A DNA stretch of 45,146 nt from Muribaculaceae bacterium (GTDB lineage Bacteria > Bacteroidota > Bacteroidia > Bacteroidales > Muribaculaceae): positions 1-45,146 of the forward strand of contig JAFVPD010000026.1 of the NCBI GenBank assembly GCA_017505535.1. Reading direction: 5' to 3'. The translations under genes and the position numbers were made by a program. Shown one piece after another: positions 27,983-37,743 of the stretch; position 1 is the first letter of the stretch, and every line of letters starts with the position of its first letter. A model generated the notes under the pieces. The model was not told the DNA's origin and did no database searches. It was given only the letters and a program-made list of their open reading frames with translations.

Positions 27983-28057
<75 letters not shown>

Positions 28058-28069
28058 ATTTTGATGGTG

Positions 28070-28100
28070 CAAAGGTACGACTATTTTTTATATTTACAAT
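28070..28100 (-). promoter_or_regulatory. tRNA-His promoter
   Basis: Minus strand ATTG (28100-28097), 19 bp, TACCTTTG (28077-28070). The -7 box is a full match and lies just upstream of the tRNA. Confidence 0.6.
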
Positions 28101-28130
28101 AGAATTCACCATTTTTTTATTCAAATACCA

Positions 28131-29222
28131 TCATTTTTTTGTTTTTAATAGCTTTATCTCGGTTGTATCGCACGGTACATTTCTATTATATTTGTCAAAA
28201 ATAGCTTTTGCCGATTTTATAAACTCCTGACAATTAGCCCGCCATGCTTTCTCTGTATAATTTTCGGCCGGGAACAATCTGAAATTCTCTGTTGATTTAT
28301 GAGGTGGAGCGGTAAAAACTAATCTATATTTAGCTGAATCAACCTGGGCAATACCTTTTTCATTTCGCGACACAAATGCCTTTACTACTGCGCCTCCTCG
28401 TGTATCTCGCGTTTTCATATTAGATATGAAATTTCCCAACGAGTAAACCAAAAGAATATTCTTATTGTGCTGAATACTATATCTCATCTCCATTGGCTGT
28501 ATTACATGAGGATGACCTCCTATGATCATATCAACGCCAAGGCTACAAAGATATTCGGCCAAGGATTTTTGAGATTGATTGGGGAGCAATTTATACTCAT
28601 CGCCCCAATGCACACACACTGTAACCAATTCGGCTCCGGCTTCTCGTGCGGCTTCTACATCTCGCTTAATTTTATCTCTATCAATATAATCTACTATAAC
28701 ATCTGTGCGAACTTCTATGCCATTTGTTCCATAGGTATAATTCAAAAAAGCAATTTTTATCCCGTTTATTTCCTTTATAAATGGGAGCATCTCGGTTCGA
28801 TGAGCACTGTTGCGATAAATTCCGATATAATCCACCTCTCGATTTTCAAACTGAGAGATTGTTCTCAACAACCCTTTATCGCGACGATCAAGTGTATGAT
28901 TATTTGCGGCAAGCATTAAATCAAAACCGGCCGACATCAATGCATCAAGATAAGCATCAGGCGCACTAAAACAAGGATATCCGGAGTAAGGTTTACCTCC
29001 TAATGGTGTTTCCAAATTCACCACGCCATAGTCGGCATTTTGAATATATGTCCCAAGTTGCTGAAAATAATCATCATAATTATGACTTCCATCAACTTGC
29101 TTTGATGAGTCGATTTGCGCTTGATGCTGCATAGCATCTCCTGCAAATACAATTTCGGCCTCTGCACGGTTCCATGACAAAAAAGGCAACAATGACACTA
29201 TAACCGGGAAGAGGCCAAACAT
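28131..29222 (-). CDS. CapA-family metallophosphatase-like protein
   Basis: 363 residues. N-terminal signal or membrane segment, then the PGA_cap domain (about 22-320): FAGDAMQH (about 26-33), NLETPLGG, AANNHTLDRRDKG, HWGDEY and GGHPHVIQPME, the metal-binding motifs of the calcineurin-like fold. CapA/PgsA takes part in poly-gamma-glutamate capsule synthesis, but most Bacteroidetes members have no capsule operon and unknown roles. No capB or capC is nearby. It is followed by tRNA-His and preceded by folD in the same direction (18-nt gap). Confidence 0.87.
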   Translation of the reverse strand: MFGLFPVIVSLLPFLSWNRAEAEIVFAGDAMQHQAQIDSSKQVDGSHNYDDYFQQLGTYIQNADYGVVNLETPLGGKPYSGYPCFSAPDAYLDALMSAGFDLMLAANNHTLDRRDKGLLRTISQFENREVDYIGIYRNSAHRTEMLPFIKEINGIKIAFLNYTYGTNGIEVRTDVIVDYIDRDKIKRDVEAAREAGAELVTVCVHWGDEYKLLPNQSQKSLAEYLCSLGVDMIIGGHPHVIQPMEMRYSIQHNKNILLVYSLGNFISNMKTRDTRGGAVVKAFVSRNEKGIAQVDSAKYRLVFTAPPHKSTENFRLFPAENYTEKAWRANCQEFIKSAKAIFDKYNRNVPCDTTEIKLLKTKK

Positions 29223-29240
29223 TTTATTCTGAGATTTTAA

Positions 29241-30119
29241 TTAATACACTACATGTTGCGCTGCCAACAATGTATTTTTCATCAACGAAACGATAGTCAT
29301 AGGACCAACACCTCCTGGCACAGGAGTAATGAACGAACATTTTGGCGCAACATTTTCAAAATCCACATCGCCACATAATCTGAATCCACTCTTACGAGTC
29401 GAATCTGGCACTCGTGTAGTGCCTACGTCAATTATCACAGCTCCGGGCATAACCATATCGGCCTTTACAAATCCGGGGCTACCAAGTGCTGCAATAATAA
29501 TATCGGCATTGGCACATATCTCTTTCAGATTCTTTGTCGAGCTATGACACACTGTCACTGTTGCATCGCCGGGATTATTTTTTTGCATCATAAGTGATGC
29601 CACCGGTTTACCTACAATGTTACTACGTCCAAGCACAACGCAGTTGGCACCTTTTGTGGGGATATTATATCTTGCCAACAATTCTAATATCCCTGCAGGA
29701 GTAGCCGAAAGATAACATGGCAAACCTATCGACATGCGTCCGACGTTTATGGGGTGGAATCCATCTACATCTTTTTTGTAATCGATAGCTTCAATAATTT
29801 TTTGTTCTGAAATGTGCTTTGGCAACGGAAGTTGAACTATGAATCCATCAACCGATGCATCATTGTTTAAATCCTCAATTGTCTTCAACAATTCAGCTTC
29901 GGTTACATCTGATTCATATCTTATCAGTGTTGACTCAAAACCACATTGCTCACACGCCTTCACTTTATGAGCAACATATGTTTCACTTCCGCCATCATGG
30001 CCAACAAGTATTGCAGCCAAGTGGGGACGTTTTTTACCCTCGGCTACCATTTGAGCCACAGTTTGGGCAATCTCTTTCTTTATAGTATCGGCAACATATT
30101 TGCCATCAATCAATTCCAT
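29241..30119 (-). CDS. folD: bifunctional methylenetetrahydrofolate dehydrogenase/cyclohydrolase
   Basis: 292 residues, the usual length. Catalytic Tyr and Lys appear in [11 protein letters not shown] (about 47-57), the family motif QLPLPKHI near residue 97 and the C-terminal PGGVGPMT near residue 268. It interconverts methylene-, methenyl- and 10-formyl-tetrahydrofolate. It sits downstream of ffh with a 21-nt gap, an order often seen in Bacteroidetes. Confidence 0.97.
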   Translation of the reverse strand: MELIDGKYVADTIKKEIAQTVAQMVAEGKKRPHLAAILVGHDGGSETYVAHKVKACEQCGFESTLIRYESDVTEAELLKTIEDLNNDASVDGFIVQLPLPKHISEQKIIEAIDYKKDVDGFHPINVGRMSIGLPCYLSATPAGILELLARYNIPTKGANCVVLGRSNIVGKPVASLMMQKNNPGDATVTVCHSSTKNLKEICANADIIIAALGSPGFVKADMVMPGAVIIDVGTTRVPDSTRKSGFRLCGDVDFENVAPKCSFITPVPGGVGPMTIVSLMKNTLLAAQHVVY

Positions 30120-30140
30120 ATAATTCTAAATTTAGCAATA

Positions 30141-31469
30141 TTAATGACGACGCATGTTTCGCATCATCTTCATTGGATTTTTCATTGTTGTAGCCATTCT
30201 CATCATTTTGCGAGTTTCTTCAAATTGCTTCAACAATCTATTAACCTCTTGAAGTGTTGTACCAGAGCCTTTTGCTATGCGTTGACGGCGACTTCCATTG
30301 ATTATCTCAGGATTAGTACGTTCTTTTTCGGTCATTGAACGAATAATCGCTTCAATTCCTTTAAACGCATTGTCATCAATATCCAAATCTTTTATAGCCT
30401 TACCAACTCCGGGTATCATCGACGCAAGGTCTTTTAGGTTACCCATTTTTTTGATTTGTTGAATTTGATTTAGGAAGTCGTTGAAATTGAACTGATTTTT
30501 TGCAATTTTGCGTTGTAATTCACGAGCCTCTTTCTCGTCAAACTGCTGTTGTGCTTTTTCTACAAGAGAAACGATATCACCCATTCCGAGGATACGATCA
30601 GCCATACGGGCAGGGTGGAACATATCAATTGCATCAAGCTTTTCTCCGGTACCCACAAATTTGATGGGCTTGGTGACAACTGTGCGTATTGACAACGCTG
30701 CACCACCACGAGTATCACCATCAAGTTTGGTGAGTACAACTCCATCAAAATCAAGACGATCATTAAATTCCTTAGCCGTATTTACAGCGTCTTGACCGGT
30801 CATTGAGTCAACAACAAAAAGTGTCTCTTGAGGATTGATTGCTTTTTTAATGCGTTCAATCTCATCCATCATTTGTTCATCAACAGCAAGACGACCTGCA
30901 GTATCGACAATCACAAGATCAAGATGATTGGCTTTGGCATGTCTGATTGCGTTTTGAGCAATTTCAACAGGGTTGTTATTTCCTTCCTCGGTATATACCG
31001 GCACATCTATTTGTTGTCCAAGTATTTTCAACTGTTCAATCGCAGCGGGACGATACACGTCACAAGCAACCAACAACGGACGTTTTGCCTTCTCGCTCTT
31101 GAGTTTTTTAGCAATTTTTCCCGAGAATGTTGTTTTACCCGAACCTTGAAGTCCCGACATTAATATTACAGTTGGATTGCCCGACAAATTAAGTTGGGCA
31201 GTATCGCCACCCATAAATTGGGTTAACTCATCGTGTACGATTTTTACCATCAATTCACTTGGTTTGATGGCATTTATCACATTTTGACCGAGAGCTTTCG
31301 CCTTTACGGTATCGGTAAATTGTTTTGCTACTTTATAGTTAACGTCGGCATCAAGTAGTGCACGGCGCACATCTTTCAATGTCTCAGCAACGTTAATCTC
31401 AGTGATTTTTCCTTGACCTTTGAGCAATTTAAAACTTCTCTCAAGTCTTTCGCTTAGATTTTCAAACAT
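30141..31469 (-). CDS. ffh: signal recognition particle protein Ffh/SRP54
   Basis: 442 residues. N domain, GTPase G domain with GLQGSGKTTF (about 106-115), DVYRPAA and VDTAGRL motifs and TKLDGDTRGG, then the methionine-rich M domain from about residue 300 to the end (QQIKKMG, KNPMKMMRN). It binds signal sequences with the 4.5S-type RNA and docks on FtsY for co-translational insertion. Upstream of folD. Confidence 0.97.
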   Translation of the reverse strand: MFENLSERLERSFKLLKGQGKITEINVAETLKDVRRALLDADVNYKVAKQFTDTVKAKALGQNVINAIKPSELMVKIVHDELTQFMGGDTAQLNLSGNPTVILMSGLQGSGKTTFSGKIAKKLKSEKAKRPLLVACDVYRPAAIEQLKILGQQIDVPVYTEEGNNNPVEIAQNAIRHAKANHLDLVIVDTAGRLAVDEQMMDEIERIKKAINPQETLFVVDSMTGQDAVNTAKEFNDRLDFDGVVLTKLDGDTRGGAALSIRTVVTKPIKFVGTGEKLDAIDMFHPARMADRILGMGDIVSLVEKAQQQFDEKEARELQRKIAKNQFNFNDFLNQIQQIKKMGNLKDLASMIPGVGKAIKDLDIDDNAFKGIEAIIRSMTEKERTNPEIINGSRRQRIAKGSGTTLQEVNRLLKQFEETRKMMRMATTMKNPMKMMRNMRRH

Positions 31470-31510
31470 ATATTATCGTGTGTAAATATTCTTTTTGATG
31501 ATAATTAAAC

Positions 31511-31867
31511 TCATTTCACAAGGCGATTGGTCGCTGTATCAGGGAAAACGACCCATGGCTTAAACGTTTTAGCTTCTTCAAAAGGCATTGTCGCATAACT
31601 CATGATTATTACGATATCGCCTTTTTGCACCTTACGAGCCGCAGCACCATTTAAACAAATCACGCCACTTCCTCTTTCGCCTTTGATAACGTAGGTATCA
31701 AAACGTTCGCCGTTATTGTTATTTACAATATATACACGTTCACCGGCTATGATATTGGCGGCATCCATCAAATCCTCATCGATTGTGATACTTCCAATAT
31801 AATTGAGATCGGCTTCTGTTACAGTCACTCGGTGAATTTTTGATTTCACCACTTCAACTTGCATCAT
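31511..31867 (-). CDS. panD: aspartate 1-decarboxylase
   Basis: 118 residues. The self-processing site is visible as YIGSITID, with cleavage between Gly24 and Ser25 producing the pyruvoyl cofactor. The enzyme makes beta-alanine from L-aspartate for pantothenate synthesis. The ATGA overlap with panC (4 bases) couples the two pathway enzymes. Confidence 0.96.
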   Translation of the reverse strand: MMQVEVVKSKIHRVTVTEADLNYIGSITIDEDLMDAANIIAGERVYIVNNNNGERFDTYVIKGERGSGVICLNGAAARKVQKGDIVIIMSYATMPFEEAKTFKPWVVFPDTATNRLVK

Positions 31868-32715
31868 TTTTTATTTGTGTATTTAATATTATCAATCAAT
31901 CTGACTTCACCGCAATAAACTGTGATACACCCAACTGCTACTTCTGCATCTGCCCAATTTTCAATAGGTTGCATAGTCAAGCCATCAACAATTTCATAAT
32001 ATTCAACTTCAAGTTGTGGATAGGAGTTGATTGTATCAATCACATATTGCTTAGTTTCTTGCACAGAGTGGGAGAGGGCATAGTCAAGACTCTCCGAGAG
32101 CGTCTTTGCGATATTGGGAGCTATTGCACGTTGCTCGGCAGTAAGACGCACATTGCGACTACTCATCGCGAGGCCATCACTTTCACGCTTTATGGGACAA
32201 TCAATAATTTCGATATTAAAACCCTCAAGCTCAACCATGCGACGAATAACTGCAATCTGCTGAAAATCCTTTTCGCCAAAGTAAGCCTTGTCGGGCTCCA
32301 CCATTGCAAACAACTTGCTCACAATTTGCGCCACACCATTGAAATGGCCGGGACGCATGGGGCCTTCCATCACCTCTGCAACAGGTCCAAGATCAAACAC
32401 TCGAGTATCGGGCTCGGGATACACCTCTTCAACCGATGGAATAAATGCATAATCAACACCGGCTGCAGTCAATTTTTCACAATCAGCCTCTTCGGTGCGA
32501 GGATAAGTGCGTAAATCTTCAGGATTGTTGAACTGAGTGGGGTTTACAAAAACACTCACTACCACTATATCATTGTCTGATCGCGCCCTATCTATCAGAG
32601 AGATGTGACCGGCATGAAGAGCTCCCATTGTAGGCACCAAGCCAATTGAGCAACCGGCAGCACGTTTTGCGCCCACTTGTTGTTTAAGCTCTGCGACTGT
32701 ACGTATTACTTTCAT
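31864..32715 (-). CDS. panC: pantothenate synthetase
   Basis: About 283 residues from ATG at 32715. The longer frame starting at 32757 would begin upstream of the promoter -7 box and is rejected. Nucleotidyltransferase fold with [10 protein letters not shown] (about 29-38) and the KMSKS-like segment SSRN near residue 190. It joins pantoate and beta-alanine using ATP. It forms an operon with panD, which supplies the beta-alanine. Confidence 0.96.
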   Translation of the reverse strand: MKVIRTVAELKQQVGAKRAAGCSIGLVPTMGALHAGHISLIDRARSDNDIVVVSVFVNPTQFNNPEDLRTYPRTEEADCEKLTAAGVDYAFIPSVEEVYPEPDTRVFDLGPVAEVMEGPMRPGHFNGVAQIVSKLFAMVEPDKAYFGEKDFQQIAVIRRMVELEGFNIEIIDCPIKRESDGLAMSSRNVRLTAEQRAIAPNIAKTLSESLDYALSHSVQETKQYVIDTINSYPQLEVEYYEIVDGLTMQPIENWADAEVAVGCITVYCGEVRLIDNIKYTNKK

Positions 32716-32744
32716 TTCTATTTTGCTATATGCATATTTTTGTG

Positions 32745-32825
32745 CAAAATTACGCAATTAATCGCTGATTAACAAAAGAATCTATGCCTTATATTTGCCA
32801 AAATAGTCGGAATGAGTTATTTTTG
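32745..32825. promoter_or_regulatory. divergent promoters for panCD and recR
   Basis: Minus strand: TTTG (32776-32773), 20 bp, TAATTTTG (32752-32745), for panC. Plus strand: TTTG (32794-32797), 20 bp, TATTTTTG (32818-32825), for recR. Both are full consensus matches with ideal spacing; they also show that recR starts at 32850. Confidence 0.75.
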
Positions 32826-32849
32826 TACAATATTTTCATAAAGACTCCG

Positions 32850-33476
32850 ATGGAACAAGAATATGCATCAACTTTGCTGGAGAATGCGGTGAGCGAGTTG
32901 TCGCGGTTGCCGGGTATAGGGCGCAAAACGGCTTTGCGCCTGGCTTTGCACATTCTCCGCCAAGAGGAGAGAATGGGCGTTACGCTCGGCGAAGCTATCA
33001 TAAATATGCGACGTGGTGTGAAGTATTGTGGTGTGTGTCACAATATCTCCGAGACCGACATTTGCCCAATCTGCAATAATCCGTCGCGCGATGCTACCAC
33101 AGTGTGTGTAGTTGAGAGCGTAAAAGATGTGATGAGCTTTGAAAACACTCGTCAATATACGGGATTGTATCATGTGCTTGGAGGGGTAATATCTCCAATG
33201 GACGGCGTCGGTCCCGAACAATTGGAGATCGAATCGCTTGTCTCTCGCATAAAATCGGGCGAAATAAAAGAGGTGATTTTAGCTCTCAGCGCAACGATGG
33301 AAGGGGAGACTACCAATTTCTACATCTACCGCAAGCTTGGTGCATTCCCCATCAAAATCACTCAACTTGCCCGTGGGGTTTCTGTCGGCAATGAAATAGA
33401 ATACACCGACGAGATTACTCTTGGACGCTCGTTGTTAAACCGCACTCTCTTTAGCGACTCATTCAAGAACTCATGA
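32850..33476 (+). CDS. recR: recombination mediator protein RecR
   Basis: About 208 residues from ATG at 32850; a longer frame from 32784 includes the promoter and is rejected. Helix-hairpin-helix [18 protein letters not shown] near residue 17, a four-cysteine zinc finger (CGVC ... CPIC near 58-75) and a Toprim domain with VCVVE near residue 83. With RecO and RecF it loads RecA on gapped DNA. Its stop overlaps the acetyltransferase start by 4 bases. Confidence 0.96.
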   Translation: MEQEYASTLLENAVSELSRLPGIGRKTALRLALHILRQEERMGVTLGEAIINMRRGVKYCGVCHNISETDICPICNNPSRDATTVCVVESVKDVMSFENTRQYTGLYHVLGGVISPMDGVGPEQLEIESLVSRIKSGEIKEVILALSATMEGETTNFYIYRKLGAFPIKITQLARGVSVGNEIEYTDEITLGRSLLNRTLFSDSFKNS

Positions 33477-33988
33477 CCGACGGAATTATCACATTAAGAG
33501 CCCTTGAACCCACCGACCTGGATTCTCTTCTTCGTTGGGAAAATGATTCTTCGCTTTGGTGCGTGGGTAATACGATTGCGCCATACTCCCGCAAACAGTT
33601 GTGGGAATACATTGAGACCTACGAGGCCGATATTTTCAAATCGCGCCAACTGCGATTAATGATTGAAACTGCCGACAATCACCAAGCGATTGGCACCATT
33701 GACTTGTATGACTTTGACCCGGGTAACCAACGTGCTTTTGTGGGAATACTCATTGATAGCAAATTCGGCCATCGTGGTTATGGCTCTCGAGTTTTGCAAT
33801 TAATTGCCGATTATGCTCGCAACTTCATTGGCATGCATCAACTCGTTGCCATCGTGCCGGAACATAACACACACAGCCTTAGATTATTCACCAAATGTGG
33901 CTACACACCCATTGCCACTCTGCCCTCATGGCTTCACTTTGGCAATACTCGCCAAAACGCCACTCTCTTTCAGCTAATACTGAAATAA
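33473..33988 (+). CDS. GNAT-family N-acetyltransferase
   Basis: 171 residues. GNAT fold with [18 protein letters not shown] at the N-terminus, acetyl-CoA loop GHRGYGSR near residue 105 and the [14 protein letters not shown] segment near 135. It resembles RimJ/SpeG-like enzymes; the acceptor (protein N-terminus, polyamine or other amine) is not determinable. The 4-base overlap with recR implies joint translation. Confidence 0.88.
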   Translation: MTDGIITLRALEPTDLDSLLRWENDSSLWCVGNTIAPYSRKQLWEYIETYEADIFKSRQLRLMIETADNHQAIGTIDLYDFDPGNQRAFVGILIDSKFGHRGYGSRVLQLIADYARNFIGMHQLVAIVPEHNTHSLRLFTKCGYTPIATLPSWLHFGNTRQNATLFQLILK

Positions 33989-34045
33989 TTTCAGAAAAAA
34001 CATAGATTTTCTCATCTTGTGCCGCAGTTTGGCATAGGACACATC

Positions 34046-34053
34046 TAATTTTG
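34046..34053 (+). promoter_or_regulatory. -7 box of the 54-residue gene
   Basis: TAATTTTG, a full TAnnTTTG match, ends 26 nt before the ATG at 34079. A TTTG lies only 14 bp upstream, too close, so the -33 box is unclear. Confidence 0.5.
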
Positions 34054-34078
34054 CCGAAAATAATTAAACAATACCACT

Positions 34079-34243
34079 ATGAAAAAGAAAGTTACCTTAA
34101 ATGATGTCAAGCATGCGCTTGATTGTGGAACACGCCAAGAACAAACTGAAGCTATTGAAGCCTACATCGCTTCGTGGACCAATAGCAAAGGCTATCACGC
34201 CGCCGGAATTGTAAATATCCACAACGTCAAATCTGTCAAATAA
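34079..34243 (+). CDS. small basic protein of unknown function (54 residues)
   Basis: An ATG at 34079 opens a 54-codon frame beginning MKKKVTLNDVKHAL and ending NVKSVK. It is Lys-rich with one Cys and no membrane segment; the first 30 residues are predicted helical. Support for it being real: its own -7 box (34046-34053), no overlap with a larger gene, and a terminator just after the stop (34290-34324). I do not recognise the family. Confidence 0.65.
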   Translation: MKKKVTLNDVKHALDCGTRQEQTEAIEAYIASWTNSKGYHAAGIVNIHNVKSVK

Positions 34244-34289
34244 TCACCCTCACCCATGATATAATCTCATCTCTTAATACTATGCACAA

Positions 34290-34324
34290 CAAAGGCAACG
34301 ATTAGTGTCGCTGCCTTTGCTTTT
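34290..34324 (+). terminator. terminator after the 54-residue gene
   Basis: AAAGGCAACGA, a short loop and TCGCTGCCTTT, then GCTTTT. The hairpin has one A-C mismatch. It also lies at the 3' end of the minus-strand operon (34340), so it may serve both. Confidence 0.75.
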
Positions 34325-34339
34325 ATGAGTTTTATCTAT

Positions 34340-34987
34340 TTAATTTTGTACTTCTTTATTTGTTCTTTGACCTACATTACTTTTTTTGCGCTGACTTTTA
34401 TTGGGGTTACCATTCACCCCTTTGGAATTTAGAGCCTTTGTTGTTTTATTTGAAGCACTTTGTTTTTTAACCTCATTTTGATATGTAGTGTCTTGGGTGG
34501 AAGTTTTATCTTCTTTTGGCAAAGGTTTATAACCAACTTTCTTCAATGCAGATTTTACAATTGGATTACTTGTCGTGTATTTACACGTATTATTCTGTCC
34601 GGCGTATAGAAGCATCTTATGTGCGGCCGCCGGGTCATCTTTTGCTACATTTGCTGCAGCCTCAGAAAATTTCTGATCACAATATAGCCTATTAGCCTCC
34701 GGATTATCAAGTGCAAAAGTAACAGTTCCTTTTATTTCTTCTTTTTTCTGTTGTTTGGCCTGTTGTAGAGGAGATTGTTGTGCTTGCGGTCGAGGATTCT
34801 GCTGTGGTTGCGTTTTAAACGGCTGCTGAGGTTGTTGTTTAGATTGCGGTACTTGTTGGGGAGATTGTTCTCTACGTTGTCTTAATGCTTCATCAGCCTT
34901 TTTAGTCACAACATCTTTAATTGATACTTGCGCAAAGCATGTTAATACTCCACACAAATACATACTTAAAATAATGACTCTTTTCAT
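34340..34987 (-). CDS. exported Gln/Pro-rich protein, unknown function
   Basis: 215 residues. Signal peptide (about 1-19, ending CFAQ). Residues 35-85 are low-complexity Gln/Pro/Lys-rich, the middle (about 90-150) is a small possibly folded region with two Cys, and the tail is Lys/Asn/Ser-rich. No domain recognised. Last gene of the three-gene exported operon; 11 nt follow the preceding gene. Confidence 0.7.
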   Translation of the reverse strand: MKRVIILSMYLCGVLTCFAQVSIKDVVTKKADEALRQRREQSPQQVPQSKQQPQQPFKTQPQQNPRPQAQQSPLQQAKQQKKEEIKGTVTFALDNPEANRLYCDQKFSEAAANVAKDDPAAAHKMLLYAGQNNTCKYTTSNPIVKSALKKVGYKPLPKEDKTSTQDTTYQNEVKKQSASNKTTKALNSKGVNGNPNKSQRKKSNVGQRTNKEVQN

Positions 34988-34998
34988 ACTATACTATT

Positions 34999-35949
34999 TT
35001 ATTGTTTATTACGTTGTATTGCTTTATTTGCATCTAACATATTATTAAATTTCACCATATCTTCATTATTGAAATTGGTTAATCCATTTGTGGCATACTC
35101 TGCCAAATATTCCTCAAATGTTGAATAATTTAATCCTGGTTTTTCTATATTTTCGTCACTCACAAAGTTTTCTGGTACTTCTTCATTGTTTGATTGAGGT
35201 CCTTCCATCGTTTCATCATTTGTCTTTGGCGTATAATTGATTCCCAAATCTGTGAGTTTAGCAACGATAGAATTTTTAAGTTGCTCTTCCTTAAACATTT
35301 CTAATAGTGTAGGTCCGAGATTTTCAACATCATACAATGACTCACTAAATCCTAAGTATAGCAGATCTCCAAATTGAGACAAGTGCATTAATGCTTCATT
35401 TGAGCTATAACCACTTACTTGGGGTAGGCTATAATAATTTTCAGCCTTTATAGATTTATCAAGTTTTTCAGCTCCTGTTGTGGACATATATTGATCTCTA
35501 CGTGCACTTGCAGCATATTTTGGCGCATTCTTCACAAAATGACGTTCATAGCCGACTCTACGGTCTTCAGCATTCTGACGTTGCATTTCTCGTCTTTTTC
35601 TTTCTTGTTCTTCATGATATCTCTCAAGACGCTCCAAAAATTCTTGTCCGGAGTATCCGCTATAACTTGTTGTTCCTGTCATCTTCCTTGTAGATGTCCT
35701 ACGAGTACTACTCGTTCGTGTTCTTGTTTGTGAGCTCTGGGAACGACCAGTTTCCATATATACATGTGCACCTCCATTCATCCACCAATATTGAGAACTT
35801 GTTTGTAAATGAGTCGTACTTCTTACGGTATTATTAATGGCATCTCGCTCATTTGCCCATTCTTTGCTATACATGCCGCCATTCAAACTCTGTGCCGTAA
35901 CCACGATGCAACTTATTCCAATTATTTGCAGTATAATTAATCTTTTCAT
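34999..35949 (-). CDS. exported protein of unknown function, second gene of the PDZ operon
   Basis: 316 residues. Signal peptide (about 1-19, ending VTAQ). A Ser/Thr/Arg-rich stretch (about 70-100), a charged coiled-coil-like segment rich in Glu, Arg and Gln (about 105-135), and an acidic C-terminal part. No domain recognised. It starts 5 nt after the PDZ gene stop, so the two are translated from one message. Confidence 0.72.
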   Translation of the reverse strand: MKRLIILQIIGISCIVVTAQSLNGGMYSKEWANERDAINNTVRSTTHLQTSSQYWWMNGGAHVYMETGRSQSSQTRTRTSSTRRTSTRKMTGTTSYSGYSGQEFLERLERYHEEQERKRREMQRQNAEDRRVGYERHFVKNAPKYAASARRDQYMSTTGAEKLDKSIKAENYYSLPQVSGYSSNEALMHLSQFGDLLYLGFSESLYDVENLGPTLLEMFKEEQLKNSIVAKLTDLGINYTPKTNDETMEGPQSNNEEVPENFVSDENIEKPGLNYSTFEEYLAEYATNGLTNFNNEDMVKFNNMLDANKAIQRNKQ

Positions 35950-35954
35950 AATAC

Positions 35955-37691
35955 TTATTTTATATTTGATGAACTATTTATAGCATGTTTATACAATTCG
36001 TTAATCATGCGAGTGTTATATTCTTTCAGAAATGCCGGTTTATCTTTACTTTGCTTATATTCAAGAACGGCCTTTCCATATCGTCCTGTTGTATCGTCTC
36101 TTACATCTTTCCAATAAGGAACAATTAAATTTTCATAGTGCATCTTATAAACGTAATCAATGTCGTCATCGGTTACTTTTACTTTACCTCGAGTAACATC
36201 TACAGCCATCACCTCACCGGTAGATGGTCGTAAAATCTCAAACGATACTGTTGATTTTGCACCTCGGTCAAATATCTTTGAAACAGCATTTAAATCCTGA
36301 AACTTTCTTCCTGTAACCATAACTTTATTTACACTTAAAATACAATCTCCGATTTTTAACCCTTTCTTTTGTGCCGGACTATTTGAGTAAACATATTTAA
36401 CCACAACGCTATCATTCTTTAAGTCAATAAATATCCCAGTACCTTTTTTTGAATCAAAGGACTGTTTTATACCTTTTTTCACTTTATTCTTCAACGATTT
36501 TATTTGACTTGGGACATCTTTTGAAATATCATAATAAGGCATTACCGGATACTCTTTATCTTTTCCCATAAACACCACATCATATTCGGGTTTCCATCTT
36601 AAAAGGGATATTGTATCAACGTACTTTTCCCATTTGATTTCTTCTCCTGCCTTTGCTTTTGTTTGTCTGAAATACAATTTACCAGTGAGTAAATTATCAT
36701 TAACCTTCTTCAATCGAGCTTGCAAAACAAATATCTTTTTTGACGGAGTAAATATTGCATCAAAAATAGCATTGATAGCGGTTTCTCCTAAATCCACTAA
36801 CATGTCCGTAGCAATTTTTTCCGATGTGCTATATTTATATCGCTGATTTACCTCTCCGGCTATAGTAGCCCCTATTGTGGCTGTAACTTGCCTTAAAGAT
36901 TGAGCAATATCTGCATTAAAATTCTTAAGGTCTTCCGATGACCATATCACACAAATAGAATCAGAGGCGTATGGCATCACTATCTTTGATTTTATATCAT
37001 CAGTAGCATCCCATACCCATCCTCGCGTTTTATTGCAGATTCGTGTATTAAAAGCAGAACGCCGCTCTAACCAAAAATCAGTATTACCGGATAACTCGTT
37101 TATTTTTAAAATATATTTTGGAGTATGACCAAGACCATACCACTCTTTTTTATCATATAACATATCCGAAACCCACCAACCATCCAAGTTTTTTAGCGAA
37201 GTAACAGGTTTTCGCATCTCATCAAGATAGGAATTCAAAACTGAAGTATAGAATGTTGTTTTAGGATATCGTTGCAACTTATATATTGCAGATTTAAGAT
37301 TTATACTATCACACAGCGCTGCATAACAATACCCTTTTGTAAAGTATATTTGAGATTTTACTTTCTGAGAGTCAATAGGTAATAATTCATACAAATTAGT
37401 CGCAGAAAGAGCAAACTCCATTTTTCCCTCGCTGACAAATGTAAATGCTACTTTTGAAACACTTTCCTCTAATGCAAGTTTATCCTCTTGAGACGCATTT
37501 ACATAGTAATTATATATCTTCATTGATGGCACCGAAGCATCGCTGTTTTGGGAGTTTAAAAGGATATAATCGGCAATCCAATCTTTTAAGTCTTCTTTTA
37601 AGTCTTGTCCGTTCAAAGTTATAGGAGAAAAAATAGTAATAAATAAGATTAACAGACCTGACAAAATGCTGTTAGTGGGATTATTGTGCAT
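35955..37691 (-). CDS. exported PDZ-domain protein
   Basis: 578 residues. Signal peptide (about 1-28, ending LNGQ). The first third is helical and may hold tetratricopeptide-like repeats; the middle is predicted beta-rich with no match I know. A PDZ domain lies at about 415-505, with the GLKIGDCILSVN core. There is no protease triad, so it is likely a scaffold or sensor in the periplasm. It leads an operon with two other exported proteins. It begins about 50 nt after RNA B, and I see no promoter in that gap, so read-through from RNA B is possible. Confidence 0.78.
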   Translation of the reverse strand: MHNNPTNSILSGLLILFITIFSPITLNGQDLKEDLKDWIADYILLNSQNSDASVPSMKIYNYYVNASQEDKLALEESVSKVAFTFVSEGKMEFALSATNLYELLPIDSQKVKSQIYFTKGYCYAALCDSINLKSAIYKLQRYPKTTFYTSVLNSYLDEMRKPVTSLKNLDGWWVSDMLYDKKEWYGLGHTPKYILKINELSGNTDFWLERRSAFNTRICNKTRGWVWDATDDIKSKIVMPYASDSICVIWSSEDLKNFNADIAQSLRQVTATIGATIAGEVNQRYKYSTSEKIATDMLVDLGETAINAIFDAIFTPSKKIFVLQARLKKVNDNLLTGKLYFRQTKAKAGEEIKWEKYVDTISLLRWKPEYDVVFMGKDKEYPVMPYYDISKDVPSQIKSLKNKVKKGIKQSFDSKKGTGIFIDLKNDSVVVKYVYSNSPAQKKGLKIGDCILSVNKVMVTGRKFQDLNAVSKIFDRGAKSTVSFEILRPSTGEVMAVDVTRGKVKVTDDDIDYVYKMHYENLIVPYWKDVRDDTTGRYGKAVLEYKQSKDKPAFLKEYNTRMINELYKHAINSSSNIK

Positions 37692-37743
37692 AAAATACTA
37701 AACTGTGTTTCTCAATCCTCGGTGAAACGTTAATGTTTAGACA

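Noticed and set aside
28131..29222. Capsule biosynthesis locus around the CapA-like gene
   Set aside because: No capB or capC; neighbours are folD and tRNA-His.
33978..33999. Hairpin CTGAAA/TTTCAG at the end of the acetyltransferase gene as a terminator
   Set aside because: On the plus strand it is followed by A, not T; only 6 bp of stem.
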